64,000 nucleotides of DNA, from contig NC_092317.1 in the NCBI RefSeq assembly GCF_036785885.1, positions 1,304,501 through 1,368,500 of the forward strand, in the 5' to 3' direction. Positions 35,445-47,965 of this stretch are shown in pieces (position 1 is the first letter of the stretch; each line of letters begins with the position of its first letter). A program made the translations under genes and the position numbers. The notes under the pieces were generated by a model that was not told the origin of the DNA, did not search any database, and saw only the letters and a program-made list of their open reading frames with translations. Origin of the DNA: Coffea arabica (Eukaryota; Streptophyta; Magnoliopsida; Gentianales; Rubiaceae).

Positions 35445-36430
35445 AACTCTCTGATCCAATATTCAAACTGCTCCGTCTTCTCTGTAACTCCTGCAACATA
35501 TACCATGCACCAAATTAAAGAGCCAATCGAAACGTTCTGCTTGTTAAAACGTACAAGGTAAATAATCTTTAATTGCAGTAATTAAGTTACAATTAACCAA
35601 TTGAAAGCCCAAGAAATGTTTAGCTGGTTGCGTTCTGACATGAAATGTAAGCTGTAGTCCAGTTTCAAATAACTAAATAGCTCGATCCAAAATGTTAGAA
35701 ACGTACTCCACTTTCAATTAAAGATCGAGCACCAAAAGTACCAGGGCTACACTTAGATCACTGCAGAAGCCTCAGTAAGTAGCTACAAAAATCCGTGAAA
35801 ATAAAGGCAATTGTAAGCAGACAGTCTTCAACTTTTAACATTAATAAAAAATAGATTTCCAATTTCCGTTACCTGACACCAATAAAGTCAACTACAGTCC
35901 CAAAATTAAGCAGATCGTCACACCCCAACCCCCCCCCCCCCCCCCCCAAAAAAAATCAATCCTACGCAGATTCTTAATCAATTGTTATGAGGAAAATAAT
36001 GTAATCTTCAGCTATAATTTTCTGAACCCAAAACCACAGTTACAAAACAATAAGAAAGCTCCAATTTTTTCCCCGAGAGAAACTGTACTTGATATCCAAA
36101 ACCCACCAAAATTGGCTAATTTAGACTGTTAAAGATAACGAGCTGAATATTAGAATTATCAGCAGATAAAATAAAGCTAAGAAACATAGAAAAGACAAAA
36201 AAGAAAGTAAAAAGAATAAGTAAATGATACGGAATGGGCTTGGCGACAGTAATACCTGAAAGAAAAATGTTGGAGAGATGGAAGATCGGTTGTGGGCAGT
36301 CGCAGGAAACTGACGAACAAAAGGGGCGAAAAAAAAAGAAGAAAAGAAGAAAACTGGAATATGCTTCAGCGTAAAGAATTAAAGAATGGATTAAAGCTCA
36401 AGCACAACAAGAGTGGATGGGGGTAATTTT
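35445..36430 (-). other. Likely 5' untranslated exons and intron of the L18a-like gene
   Basis: On the minus strand an exon appears to end near 36257 (TTTCTTTCAG followed by GTATTACTG). A good acceptor TTGCAG lies near 35497. These would place the transcription start about 2 kb upstream of the coding start, with long leader introns. The intron holds a C homopolymer near 35932-35947. Splice choice is inferred from sequence only. Confidence 0.4.
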
Positions 36431-37159
36431 GCACCTCCTCCTGCTTCTTCTCCTTTGAATGGGATGATTTTACTAATTTGACTACTTGTTTACCAGCCAG
36501 TCTCTTCTTCTTCTCCCTCACTCCACCCTCCACACTAAACGGAGGGTGCTGGACAACTCAATTTTTTTGCTTGTTAGTTTTGTAGGTAAAGGTCCAAATC
36601 AAAATGCTGTATTAAATCCACTACTATTTGTTAATGACGGGACGGGACAGGACGTCATGGACGGCGGATAAACGGAAACGTTAAATGGGCTGCGTATAAA
36701 TCGACTGACGGGGTCAGGCGTGCGTGCAGTTGAATGCGTTTTTTCTCCAATAAATGAATGCTTTTCTCTATCTTAATGCACGAGATTTGATTTTTTTTTT
36801 AATTAGTTGTTAAACTTGGGCACATATGAATAATTCATGAATGGGATATAAAAGTATTCGTACTTTTTAATCACTCATATTTATTTTATAAAATTAGTAT
36901 TATTATTACTACTCATAATGATTTGTTTCTAAGAGCTTTATTAAATTTACAATATAACAATTCAAATTCACTAAGTAAAATCACTCTATATGAATAAAAA
37001 ACAATTATAGTATCTGTATTATGTGAGAATATGGACTTAAAATGGTTATGTTGCAAGATATTTCACATTGGTTATTTAGGCATTAAAAATTCTTCTTGGC
37101 AAAAATTATGCTTTAATGCGCGAAAAATACATTAATAAATCTTTTTCCAAAGTATGGAA

Positions 37160-37420
37160 TGAATACAATGAGTGAAAGGGATGAAGAGGGGGAATGGGGG
37201 AGAAGGAAGGAGGAATAGAGAGGAGTGAGAAGGAGTGGTGTCAGTGATTAGTGGTGGGGGGTGAGTGATGCTATTTTTAATTTTTAAAAATATTAAAAAT
37301 ATTAAAAATACTCAAAATGCATTATAAAAACATGATAAAAAACTTAAAAATATAATAAAATTTCACATACATTTTTACAATAAAATTTTTGGAAAATACT
37401 TCTAAAAATGCATATTCATA
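37160..37420. repeat. Purine-rich block joined to AT-rich repeats, possible element remnant
   Basis: A G/A-rich stretch (about 37165-37265) is followed by repeated AAAAATATTAAAAAT-like units and a TTTCACATACATTTTTACAA phrase. The layout resembles the right half of the element at 12231-13289, so this may be a decayed relative. No clear termini. Confidence 0.3.
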
Positions 37421-37749
37421 TTGATTGTTTATTAGGTTTTTCTAATGCATGCTCATTGGATACTTATTAACACACTGACAATTCATCTAATCTAATATAC
37501 CATGTATATATACATACTAATAATTATTATTATCCTTTATCACATTTATATACTTTATTTATTTAATTTAATCTATCATTCCTTGTATTTATTTACTTTT
37601 TTTAATTAATCTTACATTTTCAAAAAACATGACATCCAAAATATATTTTAACGAGTATCCAATGATTACCCATTAAACAATGCTTGCTTATTGCAAAAAA
37701 AAAAAAAAAAGGCTTTTTCCCTACCTATGTATTGCTATTGCAGCATTGA

Positions 37750-37795
37750 TATATACACACACACATACACATACACATACATATGCATATGCGTA
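37750..37795. repeat. CA/CATA microsatellite
   Basis: Tandem ACACAC followed by CATACA units; a simple sequence repeat in intergenic DNA. Confidence 0.7.
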
Positions 37796-38408
37796 TTTTT
37801 TTATATGTATAATTTCTTACGGGAACAGGTTTAAATTATGGCACATAATATAAATTTAACATGGGTTGGCAGCTACGGTGTAGTATATATAAGATTAAGG
37901 TATAATTTTAGAAACTTCCCTGAGATTTGTCATAATATCACTCAGCTCTCCTCAAAATTTTAAAATCTCACTTACCTTCCTTGTCAACTTGATAAGATTA
38001 AATATTCCTATCAAATGTTATAAATTGATAACATTACCCTTACTCTTAATAACTATTTAATAAAAAAGCCAAAACAAAATAAAATTTTAAAAGTAAAAAA
38101 TGTCAATTAAAAAAAAAACAAATTGCTAGCTAATAATGGTCCATTTTTTTTTTTTACATTATAGTCATGGTGGGATAGCAAAAAAATGGATAAATTAAAT
38201 ATAATCAAGATCAACCATTTGGGAGGATTTTGGAGAGTAATTAATACTTAAAAAAAAATTCGTGTATAGTTAAAATTAAGGAAGTCAAGATATTTTTTAG
38301 AAAAATATGTTTTAATTCATGGTATAGTTTAAGTTGTATTGCAAACTAAAATAATCTCTTTATATGTGTAAAATTTTCAATGTGTAAATTTTGCTTTTGT
38401 TCCAATGC

Positions 38409-38454
38409 AACTAAAATAAATAGTTTTTTTTGAACTAACTAAAATAAATAGTTT
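38409..38454. repeat. 18-bp perfect direct repeat round a short T-rich core
   Basis: AACTAAAATAAATAGTTT occurs at 38409-38426 and 38437-38454 with 10 T-rich bases between. It may be a minimal retroposition or repair footprint, like the one at 46350-46403. Confidence 0.6.
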
Positions 38455-38848
38455 ACGTCAAGAAATTAATAACTTATAAAAATTTAACCTTAACTTATTT
38501 TCTATTGGTGTTATAAATTCCATAAGTAGGATAACATAAGGATAGTATTAGAACAAAAGTTTATCTTTCTTGTATTTCTTCCAAAGGGTTTAAAATGCTA
38601 CAAGAAATGTCAATCTAAGGGAAGTAAGTGAAATTTTAAAAACGTCATAGGAGCTTAGTGATATTATAGAAAACCTCGGGGGAGGTTTCTGAAATTATCC
38701 CTAAGATTAACTAAAAAGGTTAACCCTATGTATAGCCAAATGGTTCATAATTCGGGCAGTTCACCCGGCTGTGGTTACACGATAGAGTAGGGCTCGTACC
38801 TGGTAGTTCACATCTAACGCTGTTACGTCGACTTCTTGTCGCAAAACC

Positions 38849-41800
38849 ATGGCCAAACCAAAGGAGAAGAAGAGGAGACCAATAAACCAAGAAATTCAGC
38901 AAGTAACGGAACCTACTCAGGAGTACTCCAGGGAAAAAGACGAAGGAGAGGAAGAACAAAGGGATGCAGAAGAGGCCGACCCCATAACATTAACAACTGC
39001 AGAAAAACTTGAGAAGAATGAGAAAAAGAAGCACAAGGAAACACTAGACGTCAAAATCGAAACTTTCGGTGAAAACCCTGATAAAATTTCTCCAATTGTG
39101 GGTTATTTTCCATCCGGGTACGATCCATTGAGGAGTTGGAAGGAAGGCGAAGAAGCGGAGCCTGAAGCCAAGGTTAAGGTATACAAGAATAAGAAGAGGA
39201 GTAATAGGCTGCAGTTGGTGGTGAGCCCTAAGGTTGCTCAGGTTAATTTCGTCGGAACTAACTACTCTGGCGAGGCTACGGCGGCTCAGATGTGTACTTA
39301 TGGTCTCGGAGTTTTTGACAAGACTAGCCAGACTCTGAAGATTGTTCCTATTGCAGCTAACAAGGTTATTTTATCTTATTTTTTAAACCAAAGCCAAAAC
39401 TAGCAGGGATATAAGCGAATGCGGTAAATTTTGAATATTTTTATTACTTTTGTGGTGCATTTGCCATTTAATTGCTGAAATATGGTGGCAAAGGGGAAAA
39501 AGCTATTAGCTTTGAGATTTATTTATTGGTATGCTTGGTTTATCTGTGGAATTGTGCTTGTTTTTGGCTGCTAAAATGCCTTGTGATTTTTGTAGTTTGT
39601 GGTTAAGATTACATTTGGAGGTTGTACCGTGATTTTGTTTCTCAGAAACTGTTATGAGAATTACTGAAGTTGCCCTCTGAATGAGAAGGTTATAGCTTTA
39701 TGTTTCATGTGTAGGATTTTTTATTATTTTTTCAATTTTTTTTTGGGGGTAAGCGGGAGGGCTTGAAACCATGACCTCCTACTTACAATCCCTCCCACCT
39801 TACCACCCAATCCAACCCTACCCTCCACCTGTTTCATGTATAGTTGGTTATCTTTTCCCTAATATCTGGGCTACAAGGTTGTTGAACGAATGGTTAGATA
39901 GGAGTTCAATTACAGATGTAGCATCTTGAGGAAAAGGAAACCAATTTTTTTATTTTTATTTTTAATTCACATTTGATCAAACTCAAAGAACTTCTAGCTG
40001 AGTTGTGGGAAAATTTGTCATCTTGCAACTTTCCACCCAGGTTTATTACTTGCTCTCACTATGCTCTGATTTTGGCCGGAGCATGAGGTTGGCTTGTGTC
40101 TCTTGCCAGTTGCCACTACTGGCAGATCTCTTTTTTGGTTTCGATTCCAGTTATGTTGGATTGCAAACTGATCAACATTATTTATTTTATTCTACTTGGA
40201 TGCCCCAGATATTCAGATTGGAACCGAGAGTTGCTGGGTTAGACCTACCTGAAAATGAAACTCCAGAAACTTTGAAGCATGAACTTACTGCAGAAGAGAA
40301 GGCTGACAAAATGAGAGAATTGACTCTTATGTATTCATCCAAGAAGACTATAAGACAGGTATACCCTTTTTCCTGCATAGAAGGGATGTGACTTCTCCAA
40401 GCTCTAGCTCTTTCAGAAGGTCTATTCTTGCATGTATTGAACACTAAATACTAAATCAAATTTATTTCTTTAGTCATTATATAGCTCTCTGATGTATTCC
40501 AGGAACCCTTGATGCTGCATAACCATGTTAGTCCCATACTGATTTTGTATATTTTTTTTAAACCTTTGTACTGTTGATAGGGTCATTCAATGTCAGAAAT
40601 GGAATTCTTTGTTGCACTCGGCCACCCAATGGAAATAAAGCTAATGTGATTTCCATACTCTCTACGTTGGGCACTTAATAACTAAAAAGTGAAAACATAC
40701 AAAAAATTGGGCTGATTAAAACAGTACTGGAAAAAAATTAGAGAGAGAAACATACTTTAGTTTTGACAATTCTGGTCTAAAGTTTGGTAGAGAGATTGTA
40801 TTCATCCGATATCTGTTTTGCAGACTCAGAAACTGGAATCACTTCGTCAGAGACAAGATCCTGAAAGTCAGCAGGATTTGGACCAAAAATTAGGGGGTAT
40901 TGAGATAAACAAAGAGGGGCTCGAGGTTACAGAGACTACAACTAGTGCTCGAAATATCCCACCCCATGATTTGTCTGCCACTACACCTCAAACAGCATAT
41001 CCATTGCACAAGATTATCTTTAGCGGGGAGTGGGATTACCTTATGGACATTCTTGAAATTTCACAAGCTGGAGCAGAAGTGACGTCTCATAATTACCCGA
41101 GCTTTGTTTGCAATCGAGTATATAAATTGGATGATATTACGGTAAGATTTGCAATAGACTTTGTGCATCTTTACGTGGATGCCTATCAGTTATTTGGTTA
41201 GCATTTTCACCAACCTGCGCGTCATGTTCTTCTATTTCAGTATAGCACCCTATAACTTCCATAGCGTATGAATGACATAAATTTGTGCTTTTGACCGTTG
41301 AGAAATATGGTCAACTCCCATTCGTGAGAGTTCTATCCCTTTCCTGTTGAAATAATTTCCTGGATTATCAGGTTAACAAGTATGGCAAACTGCATGCCTT
41401 TGTGCATCACAGCCTCTTCTGGTTGTTAAAAAGGAAGGTCAAACAACCTGGTGATTTAGTTTATGTTACCAATCTTTTTTATCTATGCCAGTCCATGAGA
41501 CTTGTAGCATGATACTTTATTATCATTTTTTTTTGGCAAGGTTTTATATGCAAGTCAAAACAAATTCCCCTATTAATTTTGTCATGTAATACTTTCTTTT
41601 ATGTTCTAGGATGAAGTGGAGAAGAGGCAGCTTGCTGGCATATTTTCATACATCACCCATCTTGTCAAGTTCAAGGATAAGCACTCCATGGATGGTGTTT
41701 CATCGGCAAAACATCATAAAATTCCTGGGATCTTGTACCAGAAGTTCTCTTCCTTGTTTGCTAATTCAGACTCGAAGAGGATTGCAGATGACAAAAAAGA

Positions 41801-42017
41801 TCTCCTTATCAGCTACATCTTGGTGCTTACTTTATATGTTGACAATTTTCGGACAGACTTATCTGACATAGCGAAGGATCTAAGAATGAACCCGATAGCA
41901 TTAAGACCTCACTATGAACATTTGGGCTGTAAGCTCGCGCGCGAGAAGCAATTGTTACTGGCGACACTATCTCTGCCACTGCAGTTCCCAACGGTGAGAA
42001 GGAAGCGGCGAAGGTAG
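38849..42017 (+). CDS. RPA49: RNA polymerase I subunit RPA49
   Basis: Four exons (38849-39364, 40209-40358, 40824-41141, 41610-42017) give about 463 residues in one frame. The N-terminal domain carries a long acidic/basic leader, then IVGYFPSGYDPL and the dimerisation-type part ending CTYGLGVFDKTSQTLKIVP. The C-terminal part has the winged-helix region (WDYLMDILEISQ, then SFVCNRVYKL, then LAGIFSYITHLVKF, then HYEHLGCKL). This is the A49 order: an N-terminal TFIIF-like domain that pairs with A34.5/PAF53 partners and a C-terminal tandem winged helix used in Pol I initiation and elongation on rDNA. Length is near the family norm. A SINE-like insertion sits in intron 1. The gene converges on the HAB1-like gene, with stops about 500 bp apart. 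Confidence 0.9.
39715..39829 (-). mobile_element. tRNA-derived SINE in RPA49 intron 1
   Basis: A 115-bp insert is flanked by a 14-bp direct repeat (TGTTTCATGTRTAG, one mismatch) at 39701-39714 and 39830-39843. On the minus strand it starts GGTGGAGGG, carries a box A-like TGGTAAGGTGGG and a box B-like GGTTTCAAGCC about 30 bases on, and ends in an A-rich tail (T-rich on the + strand at 39715-39750). Target duplications, A tail and polymerase III boxes together support a short SINE. It lies antisense to RPA49. Confidence 0.7.
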
Positions 42018-42513
42018 ATGGGGCCGTTGAGTCTTTTCTTCTCATAGCTTTTTACAGGCTTGAGACTACTTGAGAATGCGTTTTTACCGTCTCATTCCTT
42101 TCTTTTCGTTTTTTTGGTTGGCCCATTACAAGTTTGCTGTGGATCGAAGAAAAGAAAAAAAGAAAAACAGAGAATTTGCTTATCAGAAGTTTTAAGGCCT
42201 TTTTCCACGTGCATGTTTTATATTTGATCTGCTTTTGCTGGATCTGAATTCATACAATTAGAATACAACTAAAAGCTTCATTATAAATTCCTGGAAGATG
42301 AGCACCAGACAAAATCTTTTACTGGTAAATTAAAACGCTAACTCTCATCTCACGACATGACTCAAGCAAATAAGTTAAAAAGTTGACTTGTACGGTTGTA
42401 TTCAAATTCAAGCACATTGAGGAGAAGTGCACTTACACAGCTACGCTAACTTATTGAAGCTGGTGCATAACAAAACATTTGGAGATGAGATTTAAAGTCA
42501 TTTCTTGACGTTG

Positions 42514-44971
42514 CTATGATACATACTGCCTACCCTTCCGTCGAGCTTTCAAGTCTATGACAATCACTGAAATATCATCCTTGCTCCCCTTTTGAAGAGC
42601 AAGCATGGAAAGGTACTCCGCTGCCGCTTGTGCTGCAGGATCAACTCCTCGTCCCCTTTCTGGAAGAGGGTTAGTTCCGTTCTTCTTGTGCCAAAGCAAA
42701 ATTCGTCTCCTAGCAACTTCACATGCTTCTTCATTCGTCATGACATCCCACAAGCCATCACTTGCTAAAACAAGACATTCATCCTCCCTTGCACGGGGTA
42801 GAAACATGACCTCTGGGGTTGGTATGATCCACGGTTTAAGGTATCTATCACCTGCAGACAAGATGGGGCCAAAAACATTTGAGGCAAACACTGATTCCTT
42901 TCTTCACAAAATCCAGCACCATGCAACAGATTCAGAATCAACTCAGTTTTCCCCTAATTTTGAAACAAAGAGAGAATCTTTCTCCAGGTTCAGAACAATC
43001 TCATTGAAAGAGCAGAAAGCGACATTGGATTTACAGTGCCTACACATGCTACACATATGCCAGTGCATGTGTATTGACATACGATCGCAAAGTAAATCGA
43101 ATTTCTAATGCACTTACCGATGGATCTAGACATTGCAAGAACACCGAATACACGGTGACCATTCCACTGTATGACTTTGCCACCAGATGCTTCAATTCTA
43201 GCATATTCATCTTCTCGGTTTGGCTGCCAAATAAGTTTAAAAGAAAACAAATCAAATTAGCTTAGATTACAAGCCTATACAGACTACTAATCCCCCCCCC
43301 CCCCCACCAAAACAAAAAAAAAAAAAAACTGGGCCCAAAAAAAGGAAGAAAAATGGCAAAAAAAAGTTTTAAACTTTTCGTACTTTATGGTCAATTGACA
43401 GTACTACAGCTTCTTTGCCACGATAAAGAACTGCCCTGGAATCCCCACAATTTGCAACTATAATATGGGATGAACATAGAATGGCCACCACTGCAGTAGA
43501 CCCAACAGTTTCAGGTGCAACAGGTTCAGATGCATAATTGGAGGAATCTACATTTTCAGGAGACGTATTTCGGCTAACTTTTCCCCCTACTTCATCATCA
43601 ACCTTTAGAAAGCAAGTAGTAAAGACCTTCTCCCACTGCATTTGTCGAGTGTCTATCAGGCTTTCCTTCACCAAGTCATCTGTTATATCTTTTAGCTCAT
43701 CGCCCAATGCCATATGGATCCTATCACGGCAGTAATTTGCTACCTACACGGACAAGCTTACTTAACTTTGATAAACTATGATTGAAATTTCAACGGCATA
43801 TCTAACATTTTATGCAGGTTTCTTAGGTTAGCCAAAACTTGGGGCCAAAAGCTCATTAATGAATAGTATGGAAATTTGATGTTTAACAAATAAAGCTTAT
43901 TAACAGCTGCCACGAGGATAATACCTAATGAACCTACAGAAAGAAACAAATTCTAGGTTGAATTTGACAAGATGCAACTGTAAACCAGTTTTCCATTTAA
44001 TGCTATCTTGTCCTTGATGGAGATTCATCAAGCAAACCATCTAAAAAAGTCAACAATAATATAGATGCTGACAAAATTCTACTCTGATAAGGAAATGAAC
44101 ATTTAAAATCGAATTTAAGAAAAAGGGAATATACCTGAGATCCTCCGTGACCATCATATACTCCAAAAAAGTGAGACGTCAAGTGACTCAACGTTTGGCT
44201 TATACCATCCCCGACTCGGTCACCAATGAACATCTTAATAGGAATTCTCATGAAATGTGGCACAACCATAATGGCATCTTCAATTTCCGGCCTCTGTCCA
44301 CAAATTGACACGGAACCCCATAGTGGCACACATTCTAATTCAAAAACACTCTTCATACCGCCTTTTACTGGATCTTTCTCGTTGGGCAACTGAAGAGCCA
44401 CTACAGATGCCTTGAGTGTGGGTACACTTGAGTTTTCTTCATTCAATTGAGCAGCAGTAGTTAAATTGTCCTCACTCACCTTCCTTTCAAAACTTCTTTC
44501 TTCCAAACTGATTACCTTAGCAAGTATTTGACCATTGTTGATGCCCTCAATCTGAACAGCAATTGGTAAGCTCATTTCTGAAGTCGGCTCCAGGGGAAGC
44601 AACTCCATGCCATTAATTCCATTCCGGTCATCTCTAACCAGTAATACCTCATCCTCTTTGCTTTCTTGCATTATTGCATCTCCTACAATCTCATTGTTTT
44701 GAGTTTTCTGCAACATTTTAGATACCCCCCCATTGTCTATAGGTGATACCGACTTATCCTTACTACCTTCTGTACCTATCCCATTGCAACTGCCGTCCCA
44801 ATTAGTACTTGAATCTGCATGCAACAGTGATGCTGGATCTGAAAGCAACATGGCAGTGTCTGTCACTATTTTGAGTCGTGTGATTTCCATATGATTCGAG
44901 ATTCCAGCATTCTCACACATAGGACTACCTAAACTAAGTGGAACTGCAACTGCTGGAGACATCTCTTCCAT
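42514..44971 (-). CDS. HAB1: Group A protein phosphatase 2C, HAB1-like (ABA co-receptor)
   Basis: Four coding exons on the minus strand (44971-44135, 43743-43384, 43223-43118, 42851-42514) encode about 546 residues starting [15 protein letters not shown], as in HAB1. A long, poorly conserved N-terminal region (about 1-200) precedes the PP2C domain. That domain begins [18 protein letters not shown] and contains the metal-site motif [46 protein letters not shown] and ASDGLWDVM. The Trp in VIQWNG corresponds to the ABI1/HAB1 'lock' residue that contacts ABA-bound PYR/PYL receptors. Group A PP2Cs dephosphorylate SnRK2 kinases and are shut off by the receptors when ABA is present. A 5' leader exon near 45957-46015 with donor GTAAGT indicates a long leader intron. 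Assignment to the HAB1/HAB2 branch is strong, to HAB1 itself likely. Confidence 0.92.
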
Positions 44972-46015
44972 CTATTCTCCGGATTACAACTAACAATACA
45001 GAGCACAAAACTCTCCAAACTTGCAAAGTCAACAACTCTTTAGTTCAATCATCCAGTTCCCAAAATGATCAAAGGAGGGGAGAAGCTCCAAAGTTTTGTA
45101 AAGCACACAGTCCAATAATGAAAACCAAAACTGACAACACCTTGATACAAATTAATAAACCATGTCACACACTCATACCAAGATTAGGTCGTTGCTCGTG
45201 TGAGTGAAGGATGAGAAAGATACAAGATTGGAGATGTCACAACTCAAAAGACTTAAGTCAACAGCTATCCAAGTTGTACAAGAAACAGTAGGCATACTAC
45301 TTAGAGCAAATTACAGGTGGATTTAGGTACTTGCTTTAAGCAAAGCAAGAAAGAGTTCCCAGATCTGGATGCACTAACATTCCATCAATCAGAAACTTAA
45401 GCTGAAACAGTCGTGCCTTTCTCGTGCCTAGAGTTTTGCCAAATTCTTCCCTTGTAGCAAAGAATTAAACCAAGATACCAAATCCTATGTGCACCACCAA
45501 CCCTTCTGTACACTGAACCGGAAGGAAGAAGACAAAATTAAATCCTTATCCAAACACCAATCTAGAAGGGAAATGAAAAGAAGTCATCGAAAAGAACCTA
45601 GGAATGGGAAAAGGACAACCTACCCCCCAGGATTCACAAGCAAACCCTAAAAAGGCTCTAGACTTTTTGCCACGTGGTACTTGGTTTCGGGGATTTGAGG
45701 CAATTCTTATCAGCCTCTTAAACTAAATCATGGGTTTTTCTGAAAATTCAATCTTTCTTCCTCCCCAACATTTTCCACCCTAAAATCAAGAATCTTGTGT
45801 AATAAAGGAAATTCTAGTGCATACATATCTTCTTGGAGCACAAGAACATAGGATCAGCTTCAATACATTTTAGGATAAAAGAAAATGAAATTGCCAACAG
45901 AATTACCACAGGATCAATCAAGAATCGAAGAAAGAAAGAAAGAAAGAATACTTACAGAACCGAAATAAACACTTAAAAACACTTGCCCCAGAGCTGAACT
46001 CCTCTCTAACTATGG
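44972..46015 (-). other. 5' leader and leader intron of the HAB1-like gene
   Basis: On the minus strand a probable first exon ends near 45957 at GGTTCT followed by GTAAGTATT. A likely acceptor lies within about 25 bases upstream of the ATG. Leader introns are usual in HAB1-type genes. No other gene is seen here. Confidence 0.5.
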
Positions 46016-47965
46016 CCGGTAGTAATGCCAGTTTTCCTAGACTGTTTACTCTTCACATCTACACTATTTTTCCTTTTCTTTTTCTTTTTCTTTTTTTTTT
46101 CCTGGGCATGGCGCAAAGAAAAAGCTTTTACTGCTGTGAGGTGACACGTGTAGACTCATCCAATCAATGCTATGGACGGAAAATGCTTTTGGATAGTGCT
46201 TACATTAATAATAGTAGTAGACTGCCTCATGGACTTTTCATGAGACAAACTTCAAGAAAATGCAACGTGTCCCTGCGTGGCAGCTCACCACCTGACCTGC
46301 AAAGTCTCCCATAATCATGTGCCTTCTTTACATGGGAAGATTTCATTTTAAGTAGTACTTACAGTTTTTTTTTTTTTTTGTCAAAAAAGTAGTACTTACA
46401 GTTGGATGGACTGAATTCCTTGTAATGCCAGCAATTCTTGCGCAATCATGTTAGTGATTACATGTTCTCAAATAAGCTCCCCTTCAATGCAATTTTGCAC
46501 TCTATATTTGTAACTTGATTCAGAAAAACAGTAAGTACACCGCATTTTGTCTGCGTTATTAGGGGTACAATACAAAGTCATTAATGCACTGGAGTTAGGA
46601 TAAAGAAAAGAATGTAGATGTGCTTAGTGAATAAATCTAATTTGTTATCAAAGATTTGGCAAGGAATTATTAAAATTAGCGGCAAAAGGAGCAAGAGAAT
46701 GAAAGGAAGAAGTAAAGCAGGTTAGGCAAATAAAATAATGTTGGGTTAGGTTGATATGCCCTTGACTTTGTGTAGATATGGAATCGAACTTATAGATGAT
46801 TATTTGTTTTAAAGTGGTTAGGTTGTCGAAATAGATTGGCTGGAGAAGTTGAAAGAGAAATTAATGACCAAAACTTTGCGTAGGTAATCGATAATCGCAG
46901 CCCCAGTCTCTGATTTACGTACCATAGAACTTTAATTTCTTGATTCTTTACCCAAAAAAAAAAAAAAGAAAAGAAACATTGCAGGGATATTTTCTTTTAC
47001 TGTTGAAAAAGGTTTACCAGGAAGTGACACATTAATTGCGTTGAAAGAGTCGAATTTATGGTTTTGTCTTATGTCGGCAAAGTTGCAGGGACCATTTTAT
47101 TGTCTATTTTTTCAATTATACATAAAAGATGATCTTTTTAGTTCAAGAGTCCAACGCCTGCGACCGTCCAATCACGGTTCATGGATTACGATGTGATGTG
47201 AACAAATTTGAGGGTAAAGGCTGGCCCGAGTTGTGCTCCAAGAAGTGAGGAATCTTAAGAAAATTAACAAATATTTGTTGGATTTCTCTTCTACAGGGCA
47301 GTCCAGATTGTCCAGCTGGCGACGAACAGCTACAAATCTTTCCAACTTTCACGGACCGCAGATGCTTGATTCCAGTGACCCCTCAAAAATCTTTGTAGAA
47401 AAAACTGCCCGCGACAACTCTGACGCCAACCCTCAAAAGTACTGTTTATTTAATTTAAGGCTTTGAAATTCACGGTTAACAGATTTACATTAGTATGCTA
47501 CTATTTATGGTTTGTTAAAACTGGAAGAATGATAAGAATTGAAGTGGACTGAAAATGGACTCGGTCAGCAGCAGGACATAAAACCAGGAAAGGAAAGAGA
47601 GGTGTGACTGTACGTAGAATTTCAAATGACCAGATAGGCATTTTTCTTCTTTTCTCTTCTTTTGGACAACAAGCTAGCTACTCGATTTTTGCGGTTTATA
47701 TAACCAAAGCAAGCGTGAAAGAGAAACCTTAGGGGTTATGGTACTCCTGGGGACAGCTACATTTTTCATTTTTCCCCATCTTCTTGTGGTGGTGGCGGTG
47801 GTTGTGGGTACATGATGGGGGTGCCGTTGTAGCAGCACCACCGAGCTGGTGCTTCCAAAATTAACTACTATAATAAGCAACCCGTGGAAGGCGGCCAGGC
47901 ATTTAATTGGCCCTTTGGGTTTTATATAGTTTTTGATCTCCCATTACTTGGGTCCTAGGCTAACA
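46016..47965. other. Intergenic region between divergent HAB1-like and kinase genes
   Basis: Both neighbouring genes read away from this stretch, so it holds both promoters. A TATA-like TTATATAG lies about 40 bp before the kinase ATG. Open frames at 46012 and 47233 lack recognisable motifs. A short direct repeat round a T-run lies at 46350-46403. Confidence 0.45.
46350..46403. repeat. 17-bp perfect direct repeat flanking a T-run
   Basis: AAGTAGTACTTACAGTT occurs at 46350-46366 and 46387-46403. Between them are 20 bases, thirteen T then GTCAAAA. This is the shape of a target-site duplication round an extremely short A-tailed retroposon end on the minus strand. Confidence 0.6.

Larger units (their letters stand above)
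36431..38848. other. AT-rich intergenic region
   Basis: No gene seen. Contains a purine-rich patch followed by AT-rich repeats (about 37160-37400), a (CA)n/(CATA)n microsatellite near 37750-37790, and a short direct repeat round a T-run at 38409-38454. The 3' end should carry the RPA49 promoter. Confidence 0.4.

Noticed and set aside
46012-46314. A 100-codon frame upstream of the HAB1-like gene
   Set aside because: It has no family match, runs through a T-rich leader antisense to the HAB1-like 5' exon, and lacks splice partners.
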